The notes under the pieces: generated by a model
Seen by the model: only the letters and a program-made list of their open reading frames with translations
Databases searched by the model: none
What the model was told of the DNA's origin: nothing
In this document: piece by piece, positions 53,818 through 62,562 of the stretch
Layout of the letters: each line of letters opens with the position of its first letter
How positions within the stretch are numbered: the first letter of the stretch is position 1
Made by a program: the position numbers and the translations under genes
Assembly: GCF_900696085.1 (NCBI RefSeq)
Contig: NZ_CAADFC020000004.1
Coordinates: forward strand, 1,178,501-1,242,500
DNA: 64,000 bases
From: Bradyrhizobium ivorense
GTDB lineage: Bacteria; Pseudomonadota; Alphaproteobacteria; Rhizobiales; Xanthobacteraceae
Direction: 5' to 3'

Positions 53818-54276
53818 TCACACCTTCCACGCGCCGACTGGCTGGCGCACCGCGACGTTGAGCCGGTTCCAGACGTTGATCGCCGCAATGCCCAGCACCA
53901 GCGAGGCAAGCTGCGGTTCGTTGTAATGCTTTGCGGCCTCGTCCCACACCGCGTCCGTCACCGGATCCTCGCGGTCGCTGAGCCGGGTCACCGCTTCGGT
54001 CAGCGCCAGCGCGGCACGCTCGGCGGCGGTGAAATAGGGCGCGTCACGCCAAGCGGCGACGGCGAACAGCCGCTCGTCGGTCTCGCCGGCGCGCCGGGCG
54101 AGCTTTGGGTGCATGTCGACACAGACGCTGCAGCCGTTGATCTGGCTGGCGCGCAGATGCACCAGTTCCAGCAGCTTTTCCGGCAACGCCTGCTTGGTGG
54201 TTTCGCTGAGCGCCTGCAGCGCCGTCATGGCGTCGGGAACAACCATCACCGGGTGTTTCATTCGGGCTTGCATCAT
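53818..54276 (-). CDS. Carboxymuconolactone decarboxylase/AhpD-like protein
   Basis: 152 residues, ATG 54276 after AGGAG. CMD motif ELVHLRASQINGCSVCVDMHPKLARRAGE with the CxxC redox pair and HxxxAR-like helix. Members of this type accompany ECF41 sigma factors and are their usual target. It is divergent from exactly such a sigma gene, with a matching leftward promoter in the 106-bp gap. Confidence 0.9.
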   Translation of the reverse strand: MMQARMKHPVMVVPDAMTALQALSETTKQALPEKLLELVHLRASQINGCSVCVDMHPKLARRAGETDERLFAVAAWRDAPYFTAAERAALALTEAVTRLSDREDPVTDAVWDEAAKHYNEPQLASLVLGIAAINVWNRLNVAVRQPVGAWKV

Positions 54277-54319
54277 CGATCTCCTGATCTTGCTCTTTGA
54301 CGCAACCGCGCCGATCTGT

Positions 54320-54346
54320 TGTCACATCGGCCGGCTTTCGTTCGTC
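54320..54346 (+). promoter_or_regulatory. Candidate ECF41 promoter for the sigma gene
   Basis: TGTCACA (54320-54326), 16 bp, CGTC (54343-54346). This agrees with the published ECF41 consensus (TGTCACA and CGTC at that spacing). A start ~10 bp downstream would give a ~28-nt leader before the sigma ATG at 54383, suggesting autoregulation. Confidence 0.65.
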
Positions 54347-54354
54347 ATGGCCAT

Positions 54355-54381
54355 GACGGAGCGACCCGAGGGAATGTGACC
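54355..54381 (-). promoter_or_regulatory. Candidate ECF41 promoter for the AhpD-like gene
   Basis: On the minus strand GGTCACA (54381-54375), 16 bp, CGTC (54358-54355), one base off the consensus -35. It faces the promoter at 54320-54346; the two CGTC boxes form the perfect palindrome CGTCATGGCCATGACG at 54343-54358. Its -35 box overlaps the sigma gene's ribosome site. Confidence 0.6.
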
Positions 54382-54382
54382 G

Positions 54383-55258
54383 ATGGACGAGAAAAAGTTT
54401 CTGGCCGAGCAGTTCGAGGCCAACCGGCCGCGCCTGCGGGCGGTGGCCTATCGCATGCTGGGCTCGACCGCCGAGGTCGACGACGCCGTGCAGGAGACCT
54501 GGCTGCGGCTGAGCCGCACTGAAGCCGCCGCGGTCGACAATCTCGGCGGCTGGCTGACCACGGTGATCGCCCGCATCTGCCTCGACATGCTGCGCTCGCG
54601 CAAGTCGCGCCGCGAGGAGCCGATGAGCCCTGATGTGCCCGAGCCGGTTGCCGAGAATCCGTCCGAGCGCGAGACCGAGATGGCAGACTCGGTCGGTGCC
54701 GCGCTATTGGTGGTGCTGGAAACATTGGCGCCGGCCGAGCGGCTGGCGTTCGTGCTGCACGACATGTTCGCGGTGCCGTTCGAGGAGATCGCGCCGATCG
54801 TCGGACGCACGCCGGCCGCTGCGCGGCAGCTTGCGAGCCGGGCGCGGCGCCGCGTGCAAGGGGCGCCGCCGGCGCCGGATGCCGATTTCGACCGCCGGCG
54901 CGGAATCGTCGAGGCGTTCCTGGCGGCATCGCGCAACGGCGATTTCGAGGGGCTGCTCGCCGTGCTCGCGCCGGACGCGGTGGTGCGCGCGGACGAAGCC
55001 GCGCAGCGGCTCGGCTCGCTGCCGGAAATTCGCGGCGCCGCGGCGATCGCGGAAGCCTTCAAGGGCCGCGCGCAGGCGGCGCAACCCGCGCTGGTCGACG
55101 GCGAACTGGGCGTTGCCGTCATCTTCGGCGGCCGGTTGCGCATCGTGCTGCGCGTCACCACCGAAGGCGACCGGATCGCTGCGATCGACGCGATCGCCAA
55201 TGCCTCTGACATCGAGACGCTCGATGTCGAAGTGCTCGATGCGGCTGGAGGCGCGTAG
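54383..55258 (+). CDS. ECF sigma factor with SnoaL-like C-terminal domain (ECF41/SigJ-like)
   Basis: 291 residues. Sigma-2 EANRPRLRAVAYRMLGSTAEVDDAVQETWLRL, sigma-4 AERLAFVLHDMFAVPFEEIAPIVGRTPAAARQLASRARRRV, then a ~110-residue NTF2/SnoaL-like extension (FLAASRNGDFEGLLAVLAPDAVVRADEA ... ) that in ECF41 regulates activity in place of an anti-sigma factor. The DGGG-type motif usual in that extension is not evident. Adjacent AhpD-like gene and the promoter motifs support an ECF41 assignment. Confidence 0.9.
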   Translation: MDEKKFLAEQFEANRPRLRAVAYRMLGSTAEVDDAVQETWLRLSRTEAAAVDNLGGWLTTVIARICLDMLRSRKSRREEPMSPDVPEPVAENPSERETEMADSVGAALLVVLETLAPAERLAFVLHDMFAVPFEEIAPIVGRTPAAARQLASRARRRVQGAPPAPDADFDRRRGIVEAFLAASRNGDFEGLLAVLAPDAVVRADEAAQRLGSLPEIRGAAAIAEAFKGRAQAAQPALVDGELGVAVIFGGRLRIVLRVTTEGDRIAAIDAIANASDIETLDVEVLDAAGGA

Positions 55259-55306
55259 GGCGCGATGCTAGTGTCTTTCCCGCGCATATTCCGGGGAGGA
55301 CACACC

Positions 55307-56563
55307 ATGAAATATTCCGTCAGACGGCTCGCGTCGGTCAGCCTGTTTTCGCTCGCCGTCGCCTCGTCCTCCGCCTTTGCCGCGGCGGATGAAAAGCTGC
55401 GCGCCGCCGCCGAGCAGGCCCAGCCGGCGGTGATCGAGAGCCTGCGCGACATGGTGATGATCGAATCCGGCTCCAGCGACATCGAGGGCCTGAAGAAGAT
55501 GGCCGACTACACCGAGGCACGGCTGAAGGCGCTCGGCGCCAAGACCGAGCGGCGCAAGACCACGCGCGGCGCCGGCGCCGACATGGTGATCGGCACCTTC
55601 GAAGGCACCGGCACCAGGAAGCTGATGCTGATCGCGCATATGGACACCGTCTACGAGCACGGCATTCTGGCCTCGCAGCCCTACAAGGTCGACGGCAACC
55701 GAATCTACGGGCCCGGCATCGCCGACGACAAGGGCGGCATCGCGATGATCCTGCATGCGCTGAAGATCCTGAACGACGCCGGCTGGCGCGACTACGCCAA
55801 GCTGACCGTGTCGTTCAATCCGGATGAAGAGGTCGGCTCGATCGGCTCCGGCGAGATCATCGCCGAGCTCGCCGATCAGCACGATGTGGTGCTGTCCTGC
55901 GAGCCGACGGTGGCGCCGCCGGTCGCCAAGAACGAGAGCCTGCTGCTCGGCGCGAGCGGCACCGCGACCGGCACCATGGACGTGAAGGGCAAGGCCTCGC
56001 ATGCCGGCGCCGCGCCGCAGCTCGGCCGCAACGCGCTGCTCGAGCTCGCGCATCAATTGCTCCAGACCCAGGACGTCGCGAAATCGATCCCGGGCACGCA
56101 GCTGAACTGGACCACTGCGAAGGCCGGCACCGTGCGCAACCAGATCCCCGACATGGCGACCGCCGGCGCCGACATCCGTCTCACCATTCCCGACGGCGTG
56201 CAGAAGCTGCAGGCCGCGCTCGACGAGAAGATCAAGAACAAACTGATCCCGGACACCGAGGTGACGGTGAAGGTGGTGGCGGGCCGTCCGCCCTTCGTGG
56301 CCAGTGATCGCGGCCGCGCGCTCGCCAAGGACGGGCAGGCGATCTACCGCGAGCTCGATCGCACCCTCGACATCGCCGAGATGACCGGCGGCGCCACCGA
56401 CGCCGGCTATGCCGGCCGCAGCGGCAAGGCGATCGTGGTCGAAAGCTTTGGCCTCGCCGGCTGGGGCTATCACGCCCGCGACGAATACATCGACACCAAC
56501 TCGATCGTGCCGCGGCTCTATCTGATGACGCGGATGCTGATGGATCTTGGCAAGCAGAAGTAG
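55307..56563 (+). CDS. M20-family metallopeptidase (glutamate carboxypeptidase-like), secreted
   Basis: 418 residues from ATG 55307 after GGGGAGGACA. Signal peptide SVRRLASVSLFSLAVASSSAFAAAD. Metal and catalytic motifs: LIAHMDTVYEHG, YGPGIADDKGGIAMILHAL, SFNPDEEVGSIGS, GKASHAGAAPQLGRNAL, and GGATDAGYAG. Closest to periplasmic glutamate carboxypeptidase (CPG2) type enzymes that release C-terminal glutamate, for example from folates; exact substrate unknown. Confidence 0.9.
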   Translation: MKYSVRRLASVSLFSLAVASSSAFAAADEKLRAAAEQAQPAVIESLRDMVMIESGSSDIEGLKKMADYTEARLKALGAKTERRKTTRGAGADMVIGTFEGTGTRKLMLIAHMDTVYEHGILASQPYKVDGNRIYGPGIADDKGGIAMILHALKILNDAGWRDYAKLTVSFNPDEEVGSIGSGEIIAELADQHDVVLSCEPTVAPPVAKNESLLLGASGTATGTMDVKGKASHAGAAPQLGRNALLELAHQLLQTQDVAKSIPGTQLNWTTAKAGTVRNQIPDMATAGADIRLTIPDGVQKLQAALDEKIKNKLIPDTEVTVKVVAGRPPFVASDRGRALAKDGQAIYRELDRTLDIAEMTGGATDAGYAGRSGKAIVVESFGLAGWGYHARDEYIDTNSIVPRLYLMTRMLMDLGKQK

Positions 56564-56975
56564 CCGCGCGTACTTCTCAATGTGCGGGCGCCGATGCTGC
56601 CGAGATCGACGTCTGGCACCGGCACCCGGGGCCACCCCTCTCCCCAGCCCTCCCCGCAAGGGGGGAGGGAGCCCATCTGCATGAGTGTCCCTTACGAGCT
56701 CAAACTGTTCGGACGGTTTGCTCGGGACTCGCGTGAGGTGAGCACGCCGTTCAGGCTCCCTCCGCCCTTGCAGGTTGGCGAGAGCGGTGCCGCTTGCTCC
56801 GCTCGCATTGATGTCTTGACCGCGGCTGAGGTCATGTCGGGCGTGCCGCAGCTAAAATATCCAGTATTTTCAAACAATTAAGTCACCCGCCAACCGGCCT
56901 TGACGGCTCGTCGCGAGGGCAGTAGCTTCCATATCCGAACACGGAATTCCGTATTCCAAATTGGATGGCGCCGGC
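56564..56975. other. Gene-free region with repeat fragment and GntR upstream palindrome
   Basis: 412 bp. A short CCTCCCCgcaaggGGGGAGG palindrome (about 56649-56670) is a fragment of the CCTCTCCCCG-type repeat. Near its right end, before the GntR gene, is the perfect palindrome ACGGAATTCCGT (56941-56952). No supported ORF. Confidence 0.5.
56941..56952. promoter_or_regulatory. 12-bp palindrome, candidate GntR operator
   Basis: ACGGAATTCCGT, self-complementary, 24 bp before the GntR ATG and followed by a second A+T-rich dyad (TTCCAAATTGGA). Position suits autoregulation; no experimental support from sequence alone. Confidence 0.4.
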
Positions 56976-57650
56976 ATGATCCCGTTGGACCCGCTTCCGA
57001 ACCTGATCGACCAGGTCTATGGGCGGCTGCTCGAGGCGATCATCGACCGCACGCTGCCGCCGGGCCAGCGCATCACCCAGAACGAACTCGCGGAAAAACT
57101 CGGCGTCTCGCGGCAGCCGGTGTCGCACGCGCTGCATTTGCTGCATCGGCAGGGCCTCGTCGCCGAAAGCGGCCGACGCGGCTTCGAGGTGACGCAGCTC
57201 GATCCGCGGCGCATCCGCGAGCTCTATGAGGTGCGCGGCGCGATCGATGCGCTGGCGGCGCGGCTGGCGGCCGGGCGCGTGCAGGAGGACTCCGCGGGAC
57301 GCGCGGCGCTCGAGGCCGCGCTCGACGCCGGCCGTGGCATCGATGGCCGCACGCCGCTGGCGCGCCTGATTGCACTCGACGTCGACTTCCACAGCGCGAT
57401 CTATCGCCTCGCCGGCAATTCCGCGATCGAGGAGATGATCGCGCCGCAATGGCCGCACATGCGCCGCTCGATGGCGACCGTGCTCGCCGAGCTCGACTAT
57501 CGCGGCAGCGCCTGGACCGAACACGAGAGCATCGCCGCGCATATTTTTGCGGGCAATGCATCGGCTGCGGAGGCCGCTGCACTGGCGCATGCGCAGACCG
57601 CGGGACGGATGACCGAGGAGAAATTGAGGGCCGTCGACGTGGCGGCGTAG
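56976..57650 (+). CDS. GntR-family (FadR/VanR subgroup) transcriptional regulator
   Basis: 224 residues. Winged helix ~10-75 (YGRLLEAIIDRTLPPGQRITQNELAEKLGVSRQPVSHALHLL), then an all-helical FCD effector domain (RRIRELYEVRGAIDALAARLAA, DVDFHSAIYRLAGN). Metal-binding positions of FCD proteins are suggested by D and H residues in DVDFHSAI and H in EHESIAAHI. It precedes a dioxygenase and an oxidoreductase gene on the same strand and probably controls them. Confidence 0.92.
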   Translation: MIPLDPLPNLIDQVYGRLLEAIIDRTLPPGQRITQNELAEKLGVSRQPVSHALHLLHRQGLVAESGRRGFEVTQLDPRRIRELYEVRGAIDALAARLAAGRVQEDSAGRAALEAALDAGRGIDGRTPLARLIALDVDFHSAIYRLAGNSAIEEMIAPQWPHMRRSMATVLAELDYRGSAWTEHESIAAHIFAGNASAAEAAALAHAQTAGRMTEEKLRAVDVAA

Positions 57651-57653
57651 TTG

Positions 57654-57730
57654 CGTCGTTCCGGGATGGTCCGAAGGACCAGACCCGGAACCTCGAGATT
57701 CCGGGTTCGCTGCGCGCCCCGGAATGACGG
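57654..57730. repeat. GTCGTTCCGGG-type palindromic element, copy 1
   Basis: A ~77-bp palindromic element with GGTCC-GAA-GGACC hairpin and TTCCGGG / CCCGGAA arms. Its reverse complement occurs at 58570-58647, on the far side of the dioxygenase gene. Confidence 0.8.
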
Positions 57731-57761
57731 AGACAACAACAAACAACAGGAGGAAAGCACC

Positions 57762-58562
57762 ATGAAACTGACCCCGGAGCAGGTTGAATTTTTCCATCGC
57801 GAAGGCTGGCTGTTCCTGCCCGAGCTGTTCAGTCAGGAAGAGGTCGATTTCCTCGCCCGCGAGGCGGTCGCGATCTACGACGCGGACCGTCCCGAGGTGT
57901 GGCGCGAGAAGAGCGGCGCGCCGCGCACGGCGTTTGCCGCGCATCTCTACAACGAGGCGTTCGGCGTCCTCGGCGCCCATCCGCGCATGATCGACCCGAT
58001 CGAACAGCTGTTCGGCGAGAAGGTCTACATGCATCAGTTCAAGATCAATGCGAAGGCGGCGTTCACCGGCGACGTCTGGCAGTGGCACCAGGATTACGGC
58101 ACCTGGAAGCGCGACGACGGCATGCCGGAGCCGCGCGCGATGAACATCGCGATCTTCCTCGACGAGGTGATGCCGATCAACGGCCCGCTGATGCTGGTGC
58201 CGCAGAGCCAGACCGCCGGCGACCTCAAGGCCTCGCACGACCTCGAAACCACCTCCTACCCGCTCTGGACACTCGACGAAGAGACGGTGACGCGCCTCGT
58301 CAAGCAGGGCGGCATCGTCGCGCCGACCGGCAAGCCCGGCGGCATGCTGATGTTCCACGGCAATCTGGTGCACGGCTCGAGCGGCAACATCACGCCCTAC
58401 CCGCGCAAGATCGTCTATCTGACCCTGAACGCGGTCTCGAACTACATCCGCACCCCGACCCGGCCGGACTACATCGCGCACCGCGACTTCACGCCGATCC
58501 AGACGGTCGCCGACGATGCGCTGCTGCGGCTCGCCCGTGCGCCGCGCCAGGCGGCGGAGTAG
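57762..58562 (+). CDS. Phytanoyl-CoA dioxygenase (PhyH)-family oxygenase
   Basis: 266 residues from ATG 57762 behind AGGAGG. Fe(II)/2-oxoglutarate core: WQWHQDYGTWKRDDG gives the HxD metal pair, MFHGNLVHGSSGNI the distal His, and IVYLTLN the 2-OG-binding strand. Resembles ectoine hydroxylase-like members. Stands between a GntR regulator and an NAD-linked oxidoreductase; the substrate is unknown. Confidence 0.9.
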   Translation: MKLTPEQVEFFHREGWLFLPELFSQEEVDFLAREAVAIYDADRPEVWREKSGAPRTAFAAHLYNEAFGVLGAHPRMIDPIEQLFGEKVYMHQFKINAKAAFTGDVWQWHQDYGTWKRDDGMPEPRAMNIAIFLDEVMPINGPLMLVPQSQTAGDLKASHDLETTSYPLWTLDEETVTRLVKQGGIVAPTGKPGGMLMFHGNLVHGSSGNITPYPRKIVYLTLNAVSNYIRTPTRPDYIAHRDFTPIQTVADDALLRLARAPRQAAE

Positions 58563-58569
58563 TCACTTC

Positions 58570-58647
58570 TGTCATTCCGGGGCGCGCGTAGCGCGAGCCC
58601 GGAATCTCGCGGTTCCGGGTTCGGTCCTGCGGACCGCCCGGAACGAC
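58570..58647. repeat. GTCGTTCCGGG-type palindromic element, copy 2 (inverted)
   Basis: Reverse-complement relative of the element at 57654-57730, with hairpins CGGTCC-TGC-GGACCG and GCGCG-based tip variation. The dioxygenase gene is thus framed by inverted copies. Confidence 0.8.
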
Positions 58648-58665
58648 TCCCGATTGGAAATCATC

Positions 58666-59973
58666 ATGAACCTGCATCACCTCCTGCAAACCCGCGCGGC
58701 CGCCGGCAAGCCGGTCCACGTCGCGCTGATCGGCGCCGGAAAATTCGGCTCGATGTTCCTGTCGCAGGTGCCGCACACGCCGGGCCTCGAGGTGAGCGTC
58801 ATCGTCGACCTCGACCGCGATCGCGCGCGCGAGGCCTGCCGCACGGTCGGCTGGGACGACGAACGGATCAAGGCGACCGCGTTCACCGACGACGGCGCGC
58901 GCGCCATTGCCGGCGGCGCCTTCGATGTGGTGGTGGAAGCGACCGGCAATCCCGCGGTCGGCATCCGCCATGCGCGCGCGGCTATTGCGGCCGGCAAGCA
59001 TGTGGTGATGGTCAATGTCGAGGCCGATGTGCTGGCCGGTCCGCTGCTCGCCGAAGAGGCGCGCAAGGCCGGCGTGGTCTATTCGCTCGCCTATGGCGAC
59101 CAGCCGGCGTTGACGGCGGAGATGGTCGACTGGGCGCGCGCGACCGGCTTTCGCGTCGTCGCCGCCGGCAAGGGCACGAAATATCTTCCGGCCTATCACG
59201 ACGTGACGCCGGAGGGCGTCTGGCAGCATTACGGGCTCACCGCCGGCGAAGCGCAGTCCGCCGGCATGAATCCGCAGATGTTCAACTCCTTCCTCGACGG
59301 CACCAAATCCGCGATCGAGATGGCGGCGATTGCCAACGCCTGCACGCTCGATGTGCCCTCGGAGGGTCTGTTGTTTCCGCCCTGCGGCGTCGACGACCTG
59401 CCGCATGTGATGCGGCCGCGCGAAAAAGGCGGCGTGCTGGAAAAATCCGGCATCGTCGAGGTGGTGTCCTCGCTGGAGCGCGACGGCCGGCCGGTGTTTC
59501 GCGATCTGCGCTGGGGCGTCTATGTGGTGCTGGAGGCGCCGAACGACTATGCCGCCGACTGCTTCAGGCAATACGGCCTCAAGACCGATTCGTCCGGCCG
59601 CTATGCGGCGATGTACAAGCCCTATCATCTGATCGGGCTCGAACTGAACATCTCGATCCTGTCGGCGGCGCTGCGCAACGAACCAACCGGCCAGCCGCGC
59701 GGCTTTCGCGGCGACGTCGCAGCGGTGGCAAAACGCAATCTGCGCGCCGGCGAGATGCTCGACGGCGAAGGCGGCTACACGGTGTGGGGCAAGTTGATGC
59801 CGGCCACCGCCAGCCTCGCCGCCGGCGCACTCCCGATCGGCCTCGCGCATCGCGTCAAGCTGAAGAATGACATCGCCCACGGCGCGGTGGTGCGCTGGAG
59901 CGACGTCGAGGTCGATGAGAGCAACGACACGATCAAGACAAGGAAGGCGATGGAGGCGGCGTTTTCGCGGTAA
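58666..59973 (+). CDS. NAD(P)-dependent oxidoreductase with homoserine-dehydrogenase-like N terminus and SAF domain
   Basis: 435 residues. Rossmann start VHVALIGAGKFGSMFLSQV, DVVVEATGNPAVGIRHARAAIAAGKHVVMVNVEADV as in homoserine dehydrogenase/DapB-like folds, a middle catalytic domain, and a C-terminal SAF-like domain (GDVAAVAKRNLRAGEMLDGEGG ... VKLKNDIAHGAVVRWSDV). Similar proteins are found in sugar-acid catabolic clusters. It may act on a product of the dioxygenase (inference). Exact activity unknown. Confidence 0.85.
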   Translation: MNLHHLLQTRAAAGKPVHVALIGAGKFGSMFLSQVPHTPGLEVSVIVDLDRDRAREACRTVGWDDERIKATAFTDDGARAIAGGAFDVVVEATGNPAVGIRHARAAIAAGKHVVMVNVEADVLAGPLLAEEARKAGVVYSLAYGDQPALTAEMVDWARATGFRVVAAGKGTKYLPAYHDVTPEGVWQHYGLTAGEAQSAGMNPQMFNSFLDGTKSAIEMAAIANACTLDVPSEGLLFPPCGVDDLPHVMRPREKGGVLEKSGIVEVVSSLERDGRPVFRDLRWGVYVVLEAPNDYAADCFRQYGLKTDSSGRYAAMYKPYHLIGLELNISILSAALRNEPTGQPRGFRGDVAAVAKRNLRAGEMLDGEGGYTVWGKLMPATASLAAGALPIGLAHRVKLKNDIAHGAVVRWSDVEVDESNDTIKTRKAMEAAFSR

Positions 59974-59999
59974 CGCTCTCGCGTTGCCGGCTCTTTTCA

Positions 60000-61131
60000 C
60001 CTCTCCCCGCCCTTTGCGGGGAGAGGTCGGATCGCATCGCAAGATGCGATCCGGGTGAGGGGCAAGGCACACTGCCCAACAAATCGAAAACTACTCGCCG
60101 GATGGAAGCCCCTCACCCCAACCCTCTCCCCGCGAAGAGCGGGGAGAGGGAGAAGAAAGACCTTTCACCTCTCCCCGCTCTTTGCGGGGAGAGGTCAGAT
60201 CGCGTCAGCGATCCGGGTGAGGGGCGAGGCACGCTGCTCGACAATCGGCAAATGCTCGCCGGATAGAAGCCCCTCACCCCGCCCTCTCCCCGTGAAGAAC
60301 GGGGAGAGGGAGACGAGAGAGCTTTTCACCTCTCCCCGCTCTTTGCGGGGAGAGGTCGGAGCGCGTCAGCGATCCGGGTGAGGGGCGAGGCACGCTGCTC
60401 AACAAATCGCGAACTGCTCGCCGGAGGGAAGCCCCTCACCCCAACCCTCTCCCCGCGAAGAGCGGGGAGAGGGAGAGGAAAGACCTTTTCACCTCTCCCC
60501 GCTCTTTGCGGGGAGAGGTCGGATCGCGTCAGCGATCCGGGTGAGGGGCGAGGCACGCTGCTCGACAATCGGCAAATGCTCGCCGGATAGAAGCCCCTCA
60601 CCCCGCCCTCTCCCCGTGAAGAACGGGGAGAGGGAGACGAGAGAGCTTTTCTCCTCTCCCCGCTCTTTGCGGGGAGAGGTCGGATCGCGTCAGCGATCCG
60701 GGTGAGGGGCGAGGCGCACTGCTCAACAAATCGCAAACTGCTCGCCGGAGGGAAGCCCCTCACCCCAACCCTCTCCCCGTGAAGAACGGGGAGAGGGAGA
60801 GGAAAGACCTTTTCACCTCTCCCCGCTCTTTGCGGGGAGAGGTCGGAGCGCATCGCAGATGCGATCCGGGTGAGGGGCGAGGCACGCTGCTCGACAATCG
60901 GCAAAATGCTCGCCGGATGGAGGCCCCTCACCCCGCCCTCTCCCCGTGAAGAACGGGGAGAGGGGGAGGAAAGACCTTTTCACCTCTCCCCGCTCTTTGC
61001 GGGGAGAGGTCGGAGCGCATCGCAGATGCGATCCGGGTGAGGGGCGAGGCACGCTGCTCGACAATCGGCAAACTGCTCGCCGGATGGAGGCCCCTCACCC
61101 CGCCCTCTCCCCGTGAAGAACGGGGAGAGGG
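60000..61131. repeat. Seven-unit tandem array of the CCTCTCCCCG palindromic element
   Basis: Seven units, period about 155-170 bp, starting near 60000, 60168, 60328, 60490, 60654, 60816 and 60982. Each has hairpins CCTCTCCCCGC/GCGGGGAGAGG, a GGATCGC-type dyad, GGGTGAGGGGC/GCCCCTCACC with ~45-nt loop, and CCCTCTCCCCGT/ACGGGGAGAGGG. Units alternate small variants (GATCGCATC..GATGCGATC versus GATCGCGTCAGCGATC; gaagagc versus gaagaac tips). It lies between convergent genes; apparent long reading frames within it are artefacts of the repeat. Confidence 0.92.
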
Positions 61132-61157
61132 AGACGAGAGAGCGAGCGTTCCAATCG

Positions 61158-62243
61158 CTACGGCAGCAGCCGCCTTGCCTTCGCCAGCTTGAACCATTTG
61201 CGGAACATCGCTTCGGTATCCATCATCTCGGTAAAGCCGGCCTGGTTGATCTTGACCGTCGAGACGATCGAGGGCGGCCCGGACTCGGTCTGGCCGTAGC
61301 GCATGCTGTAGTCGGCGTACTGGAACGACAGGCCGACGAACTCTTCGAGGCCGGGCGCGATCAGATTGTGCTTCTTGCGCAGCTCGTCCCACGGCGCGAT
61401 CCACTTTGGATACTCCTGCGCCAGCGACAGCGGCACGTGCTGCCCCGGCTTCATCTCCAGCGCGTCCGCGATCGCCGGCCAGATGTTTTCCCAGGTGAAG
61501 ACGTCGCCATTGGTGACGTTGAAGACTTCGTTGCGCGCGGCCGCGGCCTCGCCGGACCAGGCGATCGCGCGCGCCAACAGGTCGACGTCGACCGCCTGCG
61601 CGACGCGGGCGGCGCCGCCGGGATAATCGAGCGGCCGGCCCTGCTCGCGCAGCATTGCTGCATAGACACCGAGCGGCGGGATCAGGTCCATCGCGCCGCC
61701 CATCGCTTCGCCGATGATCAGCACCGGGCGCAGAATGCTCCAGTGCCAGGACTTGCCCTGCTGCAGGGCACGCAGAAAATTCTCCTGCGCCCAGTAAAAG
61801 TTCGGCTGCTCGTACATTTCCGAGCGGCCCTCGCGCGCCGGCACCGTGAGCGGCCGGACGTGCACCCCGTAGGCCTTGGTGCCCTGCAGCAAGGCGACGT
61901 GCTTCAGCTCCGGCGCGACCGGCTCGAGCGCGCCCATCAGATTGCGCAGCATCAGATCGTTGGTTTCGATCTGCCGCGCGTCGCGCCAGCCGTCGACCAG
62001 GTTCGGCGCTTCATAGAGCGCCGCATAGACCAGATGGGTGGCGCCGCGGAGCTCGGCCACCACACGGCGGCAATCCTCGGCGCTGGTGAGGTCGATCGGC
62101 ACGTGGCGCGCGCCGTAGAGATCGCGCGGCTTGCGCCGCGACAGCGCGATCCGTTCGCTACTTTCGTCTAGGCCGAAGTGTCGCAGAGCGGCACTGCCGA
62201 CGAGGCCGGTTGCCCCGGCAACCACGACTTTCTTGTTGGCCAT
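61158..62243 (-). CDS. SDR epimerase-like reductase (PRISE / progesterone-5-beta-reductase-like)
   Basis: 361 residues. Extended-SDR nucleotide motif KKVVVAGATGLVGSAALRHF, then LVYAALYEAPN and LLQGTKAYGVHV. NFYWAQENFL corresponds to the family's atypical catalytic segment (FYxxED/N in place of YxxxK), and WSILRPVLIIG follows. Likely NAD(P)H-dependent enone or ketone reduction. Stop lies right next to the tandem repeat array. Confidence 0.85.
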   Translation of the reverse strand: MANKKVVVAGATGLVGSAALRHFGLDESSERIALSRRKPRDLYGARHVPIDLTSAEDCRRVVAELRGATHLVYAALYEAPNLVDGWRDARQIETNDLMLRNLMGALEPVAPELKHVALLQGTKAYGVHVRPLTVPAREGRSEMYEQPNFYWAQENFLRALQQGKSWHWSILRPVLIIGEAMGGAMDLIPPLGVYAAMLREQGRPLDYPGGAARVAQAVDVDLLARAIAWSGEAAAARNEVFNVTNGDVFTWENIWPAIADALEMKPGQHVPLSLAQEYPKWIAPWDELRKKHNLIAPGLEEFVGLSFQYADYSMRYGQTESGPPSIVSTVKINQAGFTEMMDTEAMFRKWFKLAKARRLLP

Positions 62244-62562
62244 GTCCTTGAGCTCCCATCATGCTGGCCTGCCCTGTTGGCAGATCGTCGCGGTCCGCCC
62301 GCCTTGGTCGTAACCTTGGCTGCCGCGCGGGCCGTAGTCTACCGGTGCCGGCATTCATTCGCGTCTACGGCGAACGCAGCGCTTGATTTCCTTCGGCAAA
62401 CCGTCATCCTGCCCGCGGAACCGGACAACTCGGAATTCCGCCAACAAGAGCCCATCGAGGGCCACCGGAGACGTTCACATATCAACGTCGATTCATCGGC
62501 GAAGAAAGACGACATCAAGATCGTTCCCTTGTCGAAGCATCGGCAACATTGGAGGGAATCGC
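62244..62562. other. Gene-free divergent promoter region
   Basis: 319 bp between the leftward PRISE-like gene and the rightward TRAP binding protein. It should carry both promoters. No repeat element, supported ORF or RNA seen. Confidence 0.5.

Noticed and set aside
55265..56659. Long minus-strand frame opposite the M20 peptidase
   Set aside because: Shadow of the peptidase, which has a signal peptide, ribosome site and full set of metal-binding motifs.
56683..56881. Small + strand ORF of ~66 codons before the GntR gene
   Set aside because: No ribosome site, no domain and partly overlapping a repeat fragment; left as unannotated intergenic DNA.
60326..60931. Long open reading frames of up to ~200 residues across the 60-61 kb region on both strands
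   Set aside because: They are periodic translations of the tandem palindromic repeat, with no ribosome site or domain, and they follow the repeat period exactly.
60000..61131. CRISPR array
   Set aside because: The repeats are contiguous long palindromic units with near-identical spacers and no cas genes; unit length and structure fit REP-like elements, not CRISPR.
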